A stretch of 64,000 nt of DNA, taken from NCBI GenBank assembly GCA_032209605.1, contig JASFXZ010000043.1, positions 2,342,819 to 2,406,818 on the forward strand, given 5' to 3'. Position 1 is the first letter of the stretch, and each line of letters begins with the position of its first letter. This stretch comes from Mactromeris polynyma. Taxonomy: Eukaryota > Mollusca > Bivalvia > Venerida > Mactridae. Positions 9,380 to 20,155 of this stretch are shown piece after piece. Under the pieces are notes generated by a model that saw nothing but the letters and a program-made list of their open reading frames with translations, did not search any database and was not told where the DNA came from. The position numbers and the translations under genes are program-made.

Positions 9380-11700
9380 TGGTAAAAATGGCTCCGCACC
9401 TAGCAGCCAAGTTTTTTTGAATCCAAATAATTTGAATATTTTTGGTAGAAGATCACCTAGTGAGCATTCAGGTGAAATTACATCAAAATTTGGTTGGTCG
9501 TTTTTGACAAGAATATTTTTGAAGTTTCAACTATAAACATATAGGAAAAGTGGCTCCGCCCACTGGCGGCCATGTTTTTGACGAATCCAATCCTCTCGTT
9601 GTACTTTTGTAGAATGTCATAGTAACCTTTCGCTTAAAGTTTGTAAAATTCCACAAACCGGTTTCAGAGGAAATGTTTTAGAAGCAAAACAGGAAGTCGG
9701 CTATTGTGTTGTTGTTGCTGATCAATTGCGATGCCTTGTATTTTTGTAGAGTGTTACCTAATGAAGCTTCCAGCAGTGTTTTATGAAATGCTGCCTTCTG
9801 GTTTCAGGGGAGATGTGTTTTAAACAATTGTTGACGGACGTACGAACGAACGGCCAAACAGACGACGGACGAAGAACGATCAGAAAAGATCACATTGAGC
9901 ACTTTGTGTTCCGGTGACAGAGCAAGATAGAGAGCAGGGCAGAGTGGAGTGGCGTAGGAAATATCGGAACAGATTTGAACAGAACAGAACAAAGTTAAGC
10001 ATAGAAGAACAGAATTGAGCAGATTGAATTGAACAGGACAGAACAGAATTGAACAGAGATGATAAGAGTGGATCACTTTAGAACAAAGCAGGAGCAGTCA
10101 AAAACATGACAGAAGACAAAAAATATCATTGTCTTTCAATAAATTTGATATTCCGTTCGTCTATCTGCATAATGCGTCGTGCTTGATTAATGCAAAACTA
10201 CGCGTACAGTAATTATGTTTATAGCTTTTAGAGACGTGTGTCGTATAATGTAGTTATTAGAACAGCATAGAACAAAGGCATAAAAGGCACAAAACCATAA
10301 GCACCTTTCCGTGCCTTTTAGCTGGCCTATCCTTCTTAGTGATTTCATGAACCAAAAATTACACACACTACATCTTTACATTCAAAGTGCATTGTCAATT
10401 CGCATAAATCTGCTTTTAGTAATGTTGACATTCTGGTGAAGACATATTAAGCCCTCCAGATATACTTTCAGGAAATGCATCTCGTTCATGGTAAAGGTAA
10501 CTTCGGGTGAGTATGCTGAGTTCATCAGAATGTTTAATTGCGTGAAACACTCTGCCACTGAATGATAGTATATCAAGTATTTTATATTCGAAAAGGATGT
10601 TACCTTGAATTGAATTTTTTTTTAATGAGATAATGTACTGATGTATATTGATGTTTTTGTTAAGATAATGTAATGATTTATATTGATGTTTTTGATGAGA
10701 TAATGTACTGATTTATATTGATGTTTTTGATGAGATAATGTACTGATTTATATTGATGTTTTTGTTGAGATAATGTAATGATCTATATTAATGTTTTTGA
10801 TGAGATAATGTACTGATGTATATTGATGTTTTTGTTGAGATAATGTAATGATTTATATTGATGTTTTTGATGAGATAATGTACTGATTTATATTAATGTT
10901 TTTGAAACCAGGTATTCTTATTGAGGTGGTCTTAATATGGAGGTCAAATAAAGAACAAAACAGTTAAGAGGGACATGAAAATTGTGTTCTTAATTTCGAA
11001 TTATTGAGGTGGTATTTCAGCGAAGTTTTACTGTACTTCAATTTTGATCCCTATTTGTACACACGTGCGTATTCTGTATCATGAATAACAACACGTTAAT
11101 TCAAGATTTATCGAAATACCACCGATGTTAACGAATAACAATTTTGTTATTCGATAAATTGGGAAAATGCGAGTCAGCCGTATTAAACGATATTAACTAC
11201 TTTTTATAATTATTCAATTCTAACATAGTCAAGTAGTCTACTTTCATTGCCGGAGATAAGCTCAGTTACAGGAAAAAGGAAGACTCAATAATGGCTTTTG
11301 CAACTTTTTAGAAAGGAAAATGAATAAAGAATTCCAGCAGGAAATGACTAAACCAAAGTGTGCAGCAACTCCAAATACACAAAATATTTAAAATGTCCAT
11401 TAGTCTATTTTATTTCAGAATACATTAGAGGCTTACGAGCCAACTTGTCTACTTATATTGCGTAAGGATGCGAATAAATGAAACAAAAAACAATGATGTC
11501 ATGTAGTTGATGAAATGCATTGATGTTTAGCGCCGAATGCAAACTGTCAGTGTTTGGATAAAAGTTTTTAAAAAAATTGCCATTTTAATTTGACGTCTAA
11601 AATAAAGATAAGCTTTCTTTAACGTCGCATATGATAAACAAGTAACATGAGCTACAAAGCTCGTGTGCGACCAACAAGGTGTCCACTTACAGATACTCAC
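9380..11700 (+). repeat. Duplicated block, copy 1
   Basis: This block is repeated at 14090-17690 in the same order: family C repeat, 'gaacagaacag' stretch, 10140-10605 segment, 35-bp satellite, MITE-like segment, and the ggaaaaaggaagactcaata segment. Copy 1 lacks the extra DNA found at about 15260-15955 and 16614-16880 in copy 2. No gene is evident in it. Confidence 0.8.
10624..10904 (+). repeat. 35-bp satellite, array 1
   Basis: About 8 units of 35 bp built on gagataatgtactgatttat + attgatgtttttgat. The unit length is fixed by successive gagataatg starts at 10697 and 10732. Confidence 0.9.
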
Positions 11701-12500
11701 CTGGGTTTATTTTTGGCTTGTGATGTCTGACACCGCGGGGTACAGAAATGTCTTTCGCCGCGGTGTACAGTGGTTTGTTTACGTATTGCACCGCGGCGTA
11801 CAACGCGCCAAATTTCAAACCTTCAAAACATCTATTTCAGCGAGTGTTCGCGGTAAAACAATGGTCATGTGTGAAAGGCTTGACCGTTTTCATAGATATA
11901 TCCAAGTAGTTTAATAGAAGCATTCGTTTCAGAGCAAAACTCGCCAATTTTCTGCCGGTCTCTCGGTTCATTTTTAAACTTTCAAAAAATATCGTGTTCA
12001 GCTAGACATTACATGAAGATGCTACGGTTCGATCAAAACGACTAGTAACCGTTAATTTTCGATTTCAAGCGCTTTTATTTCATACACAATTTATAATCGA
12101 GGACGTCATATTTTAAAAGATCTGACCAAAGACAAATGTCACTTACCTTTTCATTATTTCACGTCCACCATCTTGAAAACGCCGCGGTTTTGTGAAGAAA
12201 TAATCCAATTGTATTTTGTTATAGCAAATTTAAAAGGAATGTATAATATCTTTTTTTAATTGTTTCAAAGATGTCATTGAACGAATATCTTAAGGTGATG
12301 TCATTCCATACAGTCATGCCAAAATATAATAATAATTTTCGTTTAACTAAACCAGCTTTAACAAGAAATAACTTTAAAAAATATAGACGGCGTAGAATGA
12401 TGAACGATGTTAAACGAAATAATGGTTTTTGCAACATATTGAAACAAATATCCTTACAAACAGTAACTATGATCGATGTATAATATAATCATGGACCTGT
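11701..12500 (+). other. CpG-richer stretch with ccgcgg motifs, no confirmed gene
   Basis: Three ccgcgg-containing repeats (ccgcggggtacag, cgccgcggtgtacag, caccgcggcgtaca) at about 11730-11805 and another ccgcgg near 12182, next to a YY1-like ccatcttg. This could be a promoter or 5' region. A 70-codon ORF (12271-12483, basic run KKYRRRRMM) follows but has no family match. Confidence 0.25.
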
Positions 12501-12749
12501 CTTATCAGGGTCATTTTATATATTATGCTGTTTTCTCGTAGATTCGTGTTCACGTGTTCATTCAGTACACAGTTTACTTACATATTTTTCATTTTAAATT
12601 AAAAAAAATATAAATGTAAATCATTACAAACATGAAAGACAGGTTAGTGATCTGGCTCGTTAGGAAGTTAGGAAGCCTACTCATTAGAATCGTGTCCCTG
12701 GAAGTTCTGGTTTGCAAACAATTTGTTTCCGTAAAAAGATGTTAATTTT

Positions 12750-12900
12750 CGCATATCTTACGAAAACCCGTTTGGTGCATCTTGTGTAAACGAAACCCCC
12801 GTTTGGTGTCTCTTGGGTTAAAATTTGATTGGTCAGATTTTAAAAAGCCTGCTTGGAGGACAACATTTGGTTGGTTAAAAATGTAGGTCAAAACCAATGT
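12750..12900 (-). repeat. Dispersed repeat, inverted relative to 2560-2690
   Basis: It contains two diverged copies of a 'gaaaccccgtttggtg' motif and matches 2560-2690 on the other strand. No coding content. Confidence 0.4.
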
Positions 12901-13462
12901 TATACAACAACGTCGAAAGACTACATGGACAATGTCATTTTTCTTGACAGGTCTTAAGCTGTATGAGCGATTATTACAAACCGGTATAATTTCTTTATAT
13001 ACTCCGGAGCCATTTCATTTAATGATTTATAGATTATAAGGTTATACATATTAATGAGCGATAATGACCTAAGCTGCCGATGCGTCATAAAACAACTCAT
13101 TCCATTCCTCTGATATACGCTAAAATGTTGAACAAATCAAGCAACAGAGAACCAATGAATGACCAGGATCAGCCAAATTTGGGGAGACATAGCCGAGATG
13201 GTGCATCCCCGTCGTCATCTTTGAATACGTAAGAGTAATCGAAGATATAATGTTAAACTACATATAGTAATTACATAGTGATATATAGTAGAAGTACATG
13301 TTATGATTGTCAGCATGTTAAGAATATCACTATAACTATTGTCATGTATATACAACGGGAGAATAACCCGCCCCCGGGTAGACATTTTCTTTTAGTGAAT
13401 CACACAATTGAACAATCTTGGTAGAATAAAGTCATGTTTGAGAAACACGAAAAATCGGTCAA

Positions 13463-13535
13463 TGGCGCTACCGGGAATCGAACCCAGGTCTACGGATTGC
13501 CGGTCCGTTATGCTAACCACTTCACCACAGCGACC
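13463..13535 (-). pseudogene. tRNA-Ala(GGC)-like pseudogene or SINE head
   Basis: A 73-nt cloverleaf-like sequence. The anticodon stem is perfect (ACGGA/TCCGT) around loop CCGGCAA, which would give anticodon GGC. The T arm is good (CTGGG-TTCGATT-CCCGG). The acceptor pairs only if one T is bulged (GG[T]CGCTG with TAGCGCC), and position 33 is C instead of the near-universal U. A TTTTT tract follows about 10 nt downstream. These defects argue against a working tRNA gene. Confidence 0.6.
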
Positions 13536-13666
13536 TGTTACAAAGGTTACATAGGTTAGCGAAGGTTACATAGGAACATTTAAGTGAATTTATTTCAAAA
13601 TTGGTACTGTAATTTTTAACAAGACGATTTTTGTAGTTTCCACTATTTACTATAGGTATATGGAAA

Positions 13667-14095
13667 ATGAAGATCCCGATAGCCAAGAAAGGACCCACTT
13701 ACATCAACTTTGTCCGAAGTGGTGAGCAGAAGAAACAATCCAGACCACCTGGTGGTATCTTGCCAACAGCAACATACTGGGAAATAAGAGTTGATCTGTA
13801 GAAGCAACTCCGGTTCCTAGAAGAGATCATCTCTACACTATACAGGCCAGATATTGTCTAGTGGTCACAGGTAACAAAACAAGTACTTTTAGTAGAGCTT
13901 ACTGTACCATGGGAGTGAAGGATGGATGAAGCACACCAGAGAAAGTTGGCCAAGTATGATGGTCTGACCACCGACTGCCAGCTGAATGGATGGAGAGCCT
14001 GGAACCTTGCTGTGGAGATAGGATGCTGAGGATTTGCTGCCTAGACAATATGGCGAGCAATGGGCATTATTGGCATAACAGGACCAAGATTAGAA
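13667..14095 (+). pseudogene. Retroelement-protein C-terminal domain, decayed
   Basis: One frame reads almost 140 codons of clear protein sequence with five in-frame stops: INFVRSGEQKKQSRPPGG, ATYWEIRVDL*, LYRPDIV*W, VLLVELTVPWE*, MDEAHQRKLAKYDGL, WNLAVEIGC*GFA. The order (RPDIV, VELTVPWE, EAHxRKxxKY, EVGCxGF) is that of a domain I recall at the C-terminus of reverse-transcriptase-like proteins widespread in marine invertebrates. There is no start or splice context, so it is a dead fragment. It is joined directly to family C repeat DNA at its 3' end. Confidence 0.75.
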
Positions 14096-15959
14096 AAAGT
14101 GGCACCGCCCCTGGTAGCCATATTTGTTTTAAAAATCCAAATCATTTGAATATTCTTGGTAGAAGATCACCTAATGAGCATTCAGGTGAAAGTACATCAA
14201 AATTGGGTTGGTAGTTTTTGATAAGAAGAATTTTGAAGTTTCAACTATATACATATAGGAAAAGTGTCTCAGCCCACTGGCGGCCATTGTTTGACGAATC
14301 CAGTCCTCTCGTTGTACTTTTTTAGAAAGTCATCTAGTAACAATTCGCTTAAAGTTTGTAAAATTCCACAATTTCAGAGGAAATATGTTTAGAAGCAAAA
14401 CAGGAAGTCGGCCACTTTGTTGTTGTTGATCAATCGCGATGCCTTGTATTTTTGTAGAGTGTTAACCAATGAAGCCTCCAGCAGTGATTTATGAAATTCT
14501 GCCTTGTGGTTTCAGAGGAGATGTGTTTTAAACAATTGTTGACGGACGTACGGACGGACAGACAACGGACGAAGACCGATCAGAAAAGTTCACATTGAGC
14601 ACTTTGTGTTCCGGTGACAGATCAAGATAGAGAGCAGGGCAGAGTGGAGTGGCGTAGGAAATATCGGAACAGATTTGAACAGAACAGAACAAAGTTCAGA
14701 TCGAGTTGAATAGGACGGAACAGAATTGAACAGATATGATAAAAGTGGATACCTTTAGAACAAAGCAGGAGCAGTCAAAACATGACAGAAGACATCCTGA
14801 CAATTTGTCCTTGAATTATAAAAAATATTATTGTCTTTCAATAAATCTGATGTTCCGTTCGTCTATCTGCATAATGCGTCGTGCTTGATTGATGCAAAAC
14901 AACGAGAACAGTAATTATGTTATAACTTTAAGAGACGTGTGTCGTATAATGTAGTACATGTGATTAGAACAGCACAGAACAAAGGCATTAACGGCACAAA
15001 GCACATATCATTCTTATTGATTTCATGAACCAACAATGACACACACTTTACATTCAAAATGCATTATCAATTCACAAAAATCTGTTTTTGTAATGTTGAC
15101 ATTCTGGTGAAGACATATTAAGCCCTCGAGATATACTTTCAGGAAATGCATCTCGTTCATCGTATATGGAAACCTCGGGTGAGTATGCTGAATTCATTGA
15201 AATGTTTATTGCGTGAAACACTCTACCACGGAATGATAATATATCAAGTATTTTATATACGAAATGATGAAACATTGAATTGAAAATTCCATTGTTTGAA
15301 TAAGTCCGAAAAATATAACATCTCGACACATGACTAATAATAGTCCGGCTATTCACGTGGTCAAGTATCGTGAGATAAACGTCATGTGACCAAGTGACCT
15401 GATAAAACAAAAAATAGCAGGCACCCTGTTATCGAATCGAAATTACTGCAAGTGACAGGATAAATAACACACGCATCAAATAAATGTACGGAGATGATTT
15501 GCAGCAACATGGAATCAAAACTCTTCAAGCTTCTGTAACAATTTTAGGGTCCAAAACCAATTCCTTACATCAATGTTAACTAATCCTTTTCGGGATGATT
15601 TTAAAGTTTTCGCATAATGATCATATCATAATGCTTGCTGAACCCAATATCACAACATAACTCAAGTTGAACCTGTATTAGAATGCGGATTGTGCAATCT
15701 TCACGTAATAAAGAGAACGCAACCGCGTCCCATAACCAATAATATTACTATTTATGTTGCGTATAAACTGACAAAATAACCCCTCTTTCGTTTTCTTGAA
15801 TTTTGAATTTTATTGAATGTATTTAATAATTTAACAAAAACATCAGCGGAATAACAACGAAGTACACGCAGCAAGTTTATATCCATCACGAAGTTCTGTT
15901 TTAGAAATGAGCTCAACAAGACACAAAGTCCTAAAGTTAACAATATTCTAAGTATGTTT

Positions 15960-16613
15960 ATTAATGTACTGAATTATATTAACGTTTTTGATTAGATAAT
16001 GTACTGATTTATATCAATGTTTTTGATGAGATAATGTACTGATTTATATCAATGTTTTTGATGAGATAATGTACTGCTTTATATCTATGTTTTTGATGAG
16101 ATAATGTACTGATTTATATCAATGTTTTTGATGAGATAATGTACTGATTTATATCAATGTTTTTGATGAGATAATGTACTGATTTATTTCAATGTTTTTG
16201 ATGAGATAATGTACTGATTTATATCAATGTTTTTGATGAGATAATGTACTGATTTATATCTATGTTTTTGATGAGATAATGTATTGATTTATATCAATAT
16301 TTTTGATTAGATAATGTACTGAATTATATTAACGTTTTTGATGAGATAATGTACTGATTTATATCTATGTTTTTGATGAGATAATGAACTGATTTATATC
16401 AATGTTTTTGATGAGATAATGTACTGATTTATATCTATGTTTTTGATGAGATAATGTAATGATTTATATCAATGTTTTTGATGAGATAGTGTACTGATTT
16501 ATATCAATGTTTTGGATGAGATAATGTACTGAATTATATCTATGTTTTTGATGAGATAATATACTGATGTATATCAATGTTTTGGATGAGATAATGAACT
16601 GATTTATATCAAT
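15960..16613 (+). repeat. 35-bp satellite, array 2
   Basis: About 19 units of the same 35-bp family as 10624-10904, with 'atcaatg' replacing 'attgatg' in most units. The shared variants suggest local homogenisation after the block duplicated. Confidence 0.9.
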
Positions 16614-16723
16614 GGAGATTGTCACGAGTTCTCTCCCTTTACCCCTACACTAGTTGTGTCTCTTTATCCATTCTATAGCATATGCATAGCAGAGATAAAG
16701 GGAGAAAACTCGTGACAATCTCC
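16614..16723. mobile_element. 110-bp hairpin element (MITE-like)
   Basis: Ends GGAGATTGTCACGAGTT + CTCTCCCTTTA and its inverted partner differ at about one position over 28 bp. It sits exactly at the end of the 35-bp array. I could not confirm a target duplication. Confidence 0.6.
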
Positions 16724-17714
16724 TGTGGACATCCCCCCCGCCTGTGAAATTGTAAAAGCAGACAAAACTCCTTCCATGCTTTTGAGCCAGCAGGACATAA
16801 CCCCACCCACTTCGAAACTGACATGAAGCACAAAAGAATTAATTGTACAATAACACCTGAATAATACGACCACCCTTGTGACCCTTGAAACCAGGTCTTC
16901 TTATTGCGGTGAACTTAATATTGAGGTCAAATAAAGAGCAAAACTGTGGAAATGGACTTGAACAATTGTGTTCTTATTTCGAATTATTGAGGTGGTCTTT
17001 AAGTGAGGTTTTACTGTATTTCATTTGTGATACATATTTGTAAACAAATGCGCATTCTGTAGCATGAATAACAACACGTTAATTCAGAATAATTTTGCTA
17101 TTCGATAAATTGGATATATGCGATAATCAGCCATATTAAACGACATTAACTACGTTCCTAATAGTTCCATTCTTCTTACGTAGTCAAGTAGTCTACTTTC
17201 ATTGCCGGACAAAAAGCTCAGTTACAGGAAAAAGGAAGACTCAATAATGGCTTTTGCAACTTTTTAGAAAGGAAAATGAATAAAGAATTCCAGCAGGAAA
17301 TGACTAAACCAAAGTGTGCAGCTACTCCAAATACACAAAATATTTAAAATGTCCATTAGTCTGTTTTATTTCAGAATACATTAGAGGCTTACGAGCCATT
17401 TGGTCTACTAATATTGTTTAAGGATGCGAAAATATGAAACAAAAAACAACGATTTCATGTAGTTGATGAAATGCATTGATGTTTAGCGCCGAATGCAAAA
17501 TGTCATTGTTTTAATACAAAAATTAAAAAAACTTGCTATTTTAATTTGACGTCTAAAATTAATTTATACCCCGATAAAGATAAAGATAAGCTTTCTTTAA
17601 CGTCGCATATGATCAAAAAGAAACATAAGCTACAAAGCTCGTGTGCGACCAACAAGGTATCCACTAACGGATACCTACCTGGGCTTATTTATCTCCTGAT
17701 ACTACCCTATATAT

Positions 17715-17830
17715 ACTGAATGCCTAGCAAGGGAGCTACGAGTACCAGTTTTCACGTCTTTGGTAGGACTCGGATAGGGATCCAACCCACGACCTCATGC
17801 ACACAAAGCGGCACTCTACCAACCGAGCGT
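17715..17830 (-). repeat. tRNA-derived SINE, copy 2
   Basis: On the minus strand box A reads GCTCGGTTGGTAGAGTGC and box B GGGTTGGATCCC. The forward stretch agcaagggagctacgagtac aligns with the SINE at 1-172. Confidence 0.7.
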
Positions 17831-17900
17831 ATGATGCGGATACCAAGGATACCAGAATCCAAGGACTTTATAGTTTAGAAACATGAACATTTGACAAAAA

Positions 17901-18068
17901 TGTCGATTTTCCTCCACATGTGGAGAAGTTGCCGGCTCCTTGTGGAAGTGTAAGTTAGTACTGGTAAGAATTCAGTCCAGGAATAACTGGTTAGGTGAAC
18001 CGGCCGCCGTATATAACTGAAATATCGTTGAGAAACGGCGTTAACCCCGATGAAACAAACAAACAGAA
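17901..18068 (+). repeat. SINE body and tail
   Basis: It carries ttcctccacatgtggagaag, ggttaggtgaac and the tail ataactgaaatatcgttg..aacggcgttaa followed by (aaac)n. It shares order and motifs with 25545-25815. A tail of this type is, from memory, common in molluscan SINEs. Confidence 0.6.
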
Positions 18069-19840
18069 ACGAATAAGGAATCAATATAGCCTGTATAACA
18101 CTATTCACTATAAGCAAAACATTTTACGCGAGTACTGGTTGGTAGCAGTCATGTTAGAAGAACTTGCTTCTCAATCGATGTAAAATAAATACATTTTAAA
18201 CTAAATCCTACACAGTACTCTTAAAATCTGACCAAATTAATGTACATGTATAAATGTGTATAAATCTTGGAATTAAAAACGGTTTTTATGATATCGCTTA
18301 TTCAAACAGATAGTTTTAACAAAGAAGACAACACGTCAAGTAATAGAGATTGAATAAAGAATATATATTTTAATTATACCGATCAAATGTGTATTACTGT
18401 ATCTCAAACTTTGATCAGATAAGCAACATCGCGGATACAAACGTAAGGGTTGAGAAGTCACATGGTAAGGTCATCGATAATCAAATCTTAAAAAAAAGGT
18501 TTGCAACAATAAGTTCAGACAATTTATATAATATATGTCCACTATAAATGAATACAGAAAACCATTCATAACGTTAAGTATCAGTAGAATGTCGTTTGGT
18601 ACAAGTTCTTCATTGTCTGACTGAAATAGAAAGCACTAAAAGTAAACCCACAGTAACCCCCACATTCCAATTCGATAATTGAATGGGAATGCCAATGTCT
18701 TTGAACACAACGTCGTCGTGCTTGCGGCAAAGGAATGCTTGTTTAATTACACACTAGTCGTTCCATTTGAGTTACAAGTGGTGTTGCTTTGTGAATAGTT
18801 GTCATTGTCCCTGACGATGCTACGTTTTTTTACCTGTAGTGACATTTATTGCCGAGTTTTTAAAGGGAAACGGTGTAATTTTACATCACTTAGTGTAACT
18901 TTAGGCTATCAACTTGATGTTTAATTTCCCCGCTTAGAAAATATAGTACTAACAAGTATTTTAGGACTGGTGTTGTCTTGACAAACATGCACATTTTCGA
19001 GTACCACTGTCGACTATTAAATTTCACTGCAATTGCCAACCGTGGTTAGAGGGACATCATTATGTTTCTGCAGAATTACACAAGATCAAATATCGACAAA
19101 TCAAAATGTTGCCTTAAAACCAAATAATGTTCTGTGTGAGAATTGAGCAAGCGGAAAATTGGTTGCGCCATTGAAACATGCCACGGAAATGATTTTGTGC
19201 GTGCTTTTGAAATTCAAGATGGTTTTCGATGTTCATTCCTAGGGAGAGTTGTGTTTCTAAATTGCCTAATGAAATGTACGTATGTAAGGGTAACCAGAGT
19301 TGTGTAAGTATTGTCAGTCTTTAATAGCCTGAAAGATTGGCCTCCTTGGCATTAAAAGCGACAGTTTGGCGAAATAGGTACAATCCTAAATAATCGTAAA
19401 ACTTCACAGATATAATATTCTTTTATATCAATTGCAAGTATTAATTGTGGCCAACTCTTGCCAACCATTTCTTTGAATATTATTCAAAAAGTTATAACTG
19501 TACCATGACCTTTAAGATAATTTCTTGAATTTTTCAGCCAATACTTTACTAATTTTATTTTGTACCTGTATACGACTTCATAGTACAAACACAGTTTTGT
19601 ATTGTTTGTGATTTGTCAAAAAAACATTCTATTCTGAGGCCAATTGGAATTGTGGAAAATTACCGTGTTTCGGTGAATGGGACTATATCATCTTTCTATT
19701 CTTTATACATTTTGACGCAATCGCAACATATCCTGGTGTGGATATCTGCATAATTATAACATTTCCATGACCTTCCATATGCAGCGGACGAAAATTGACT
19801 AATTACTAGATTATATCGACACCGATCGTGGGTACTGCTG
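18069..19840. other. No gene seen
   Basis: AT-rich, with no ORF of interest, no clear repeat and no RNA gene recognised. Confidence 0.5.
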
Positions 19841-19846
19841 TATAAA
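19841..19846 (+). promoter_or_regulatory. Candidate TATA box
   Basis: TATAAA lies 37 bp before the ATG at 19878. If used, it would give a very short 5' UTR for the candidate secreted peptide. Confidence 0.3.
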
Positions 19847-19877
19847 CCGTTACACATCGCAATAGATTAACATCTAA

Positions 19878-19915
19878 ATGAAGATGTTTTTCATTGTGTT
19901 GATTTGCGTGAAAGT
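19878..19915 (+). CDS. Candidate small secreted Cys peptide, exon 1
   Basis: ATG opens MKMFFIVLICVK, a short basic start plus hydrophobic run like a signal peptide, and then meets a GTATGT donor at 19916 (phase 2). Read through without splicing, the frame stops 11 codons later. A TATAAA precedes it by 37 bp. Joined to the exon at 22592, it predicts a 57-residue product with four cysteines after the hydrophobic start. A minus-strand ORF (19891-20121) overlaps, and there is no homology support, so this is a hypothesis. A competing GTGAGT donor at 19920 would be out of phase. Confidence 0.3.
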
Positions 19916-20155
19916 GTATGTGAGTTTAGATGACATTTGCTTTTCTGACTGATCGACGGTTCACTGAACTTTTCCCTTGCCTCTGAATGACTTTCTTCCA
20001 TGCCGCGTACCGACGTCAGGGACACACCGGACTTAGCGTTAGGATAATTAGTGTTATTACACGTTCGCCACATGGAATCTAGTCGGTTCGCATTGTATAT
20101 TCCACAGAGAGACCAATGCATTGTTCATTGTGAACTATAATGTTGCTACAGTTAA

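Larger units (their letters stand above)
14090..17690 (+). repeat. Duplicated block, copy 2
   Basis: Same sequence order as 9380-11700. It differs by extra DNA at 15260-15955, an expanded 35-bp array, and an added segment at 16614-16880 that includes a small hairpin element. The segment near 17216 (aggaaaaaggaagactcaat) is nearly identical to that near 11270. No gene is evident. Confidence 0.8.

Noticed and set aside
12271..12483. 70-codon basic ORF after a possible acceptor
   Set aside because: No recognisable family, no partner exon, AT-rich composition; length is not significant.
19891..20121. 76-codon minus-strand ORF (C-terminal-tail-like)
   Set aside because: No partner exon or motif; it overlaps the candidate peptide exon. 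It cannot be ruled out, but it is unsupported.
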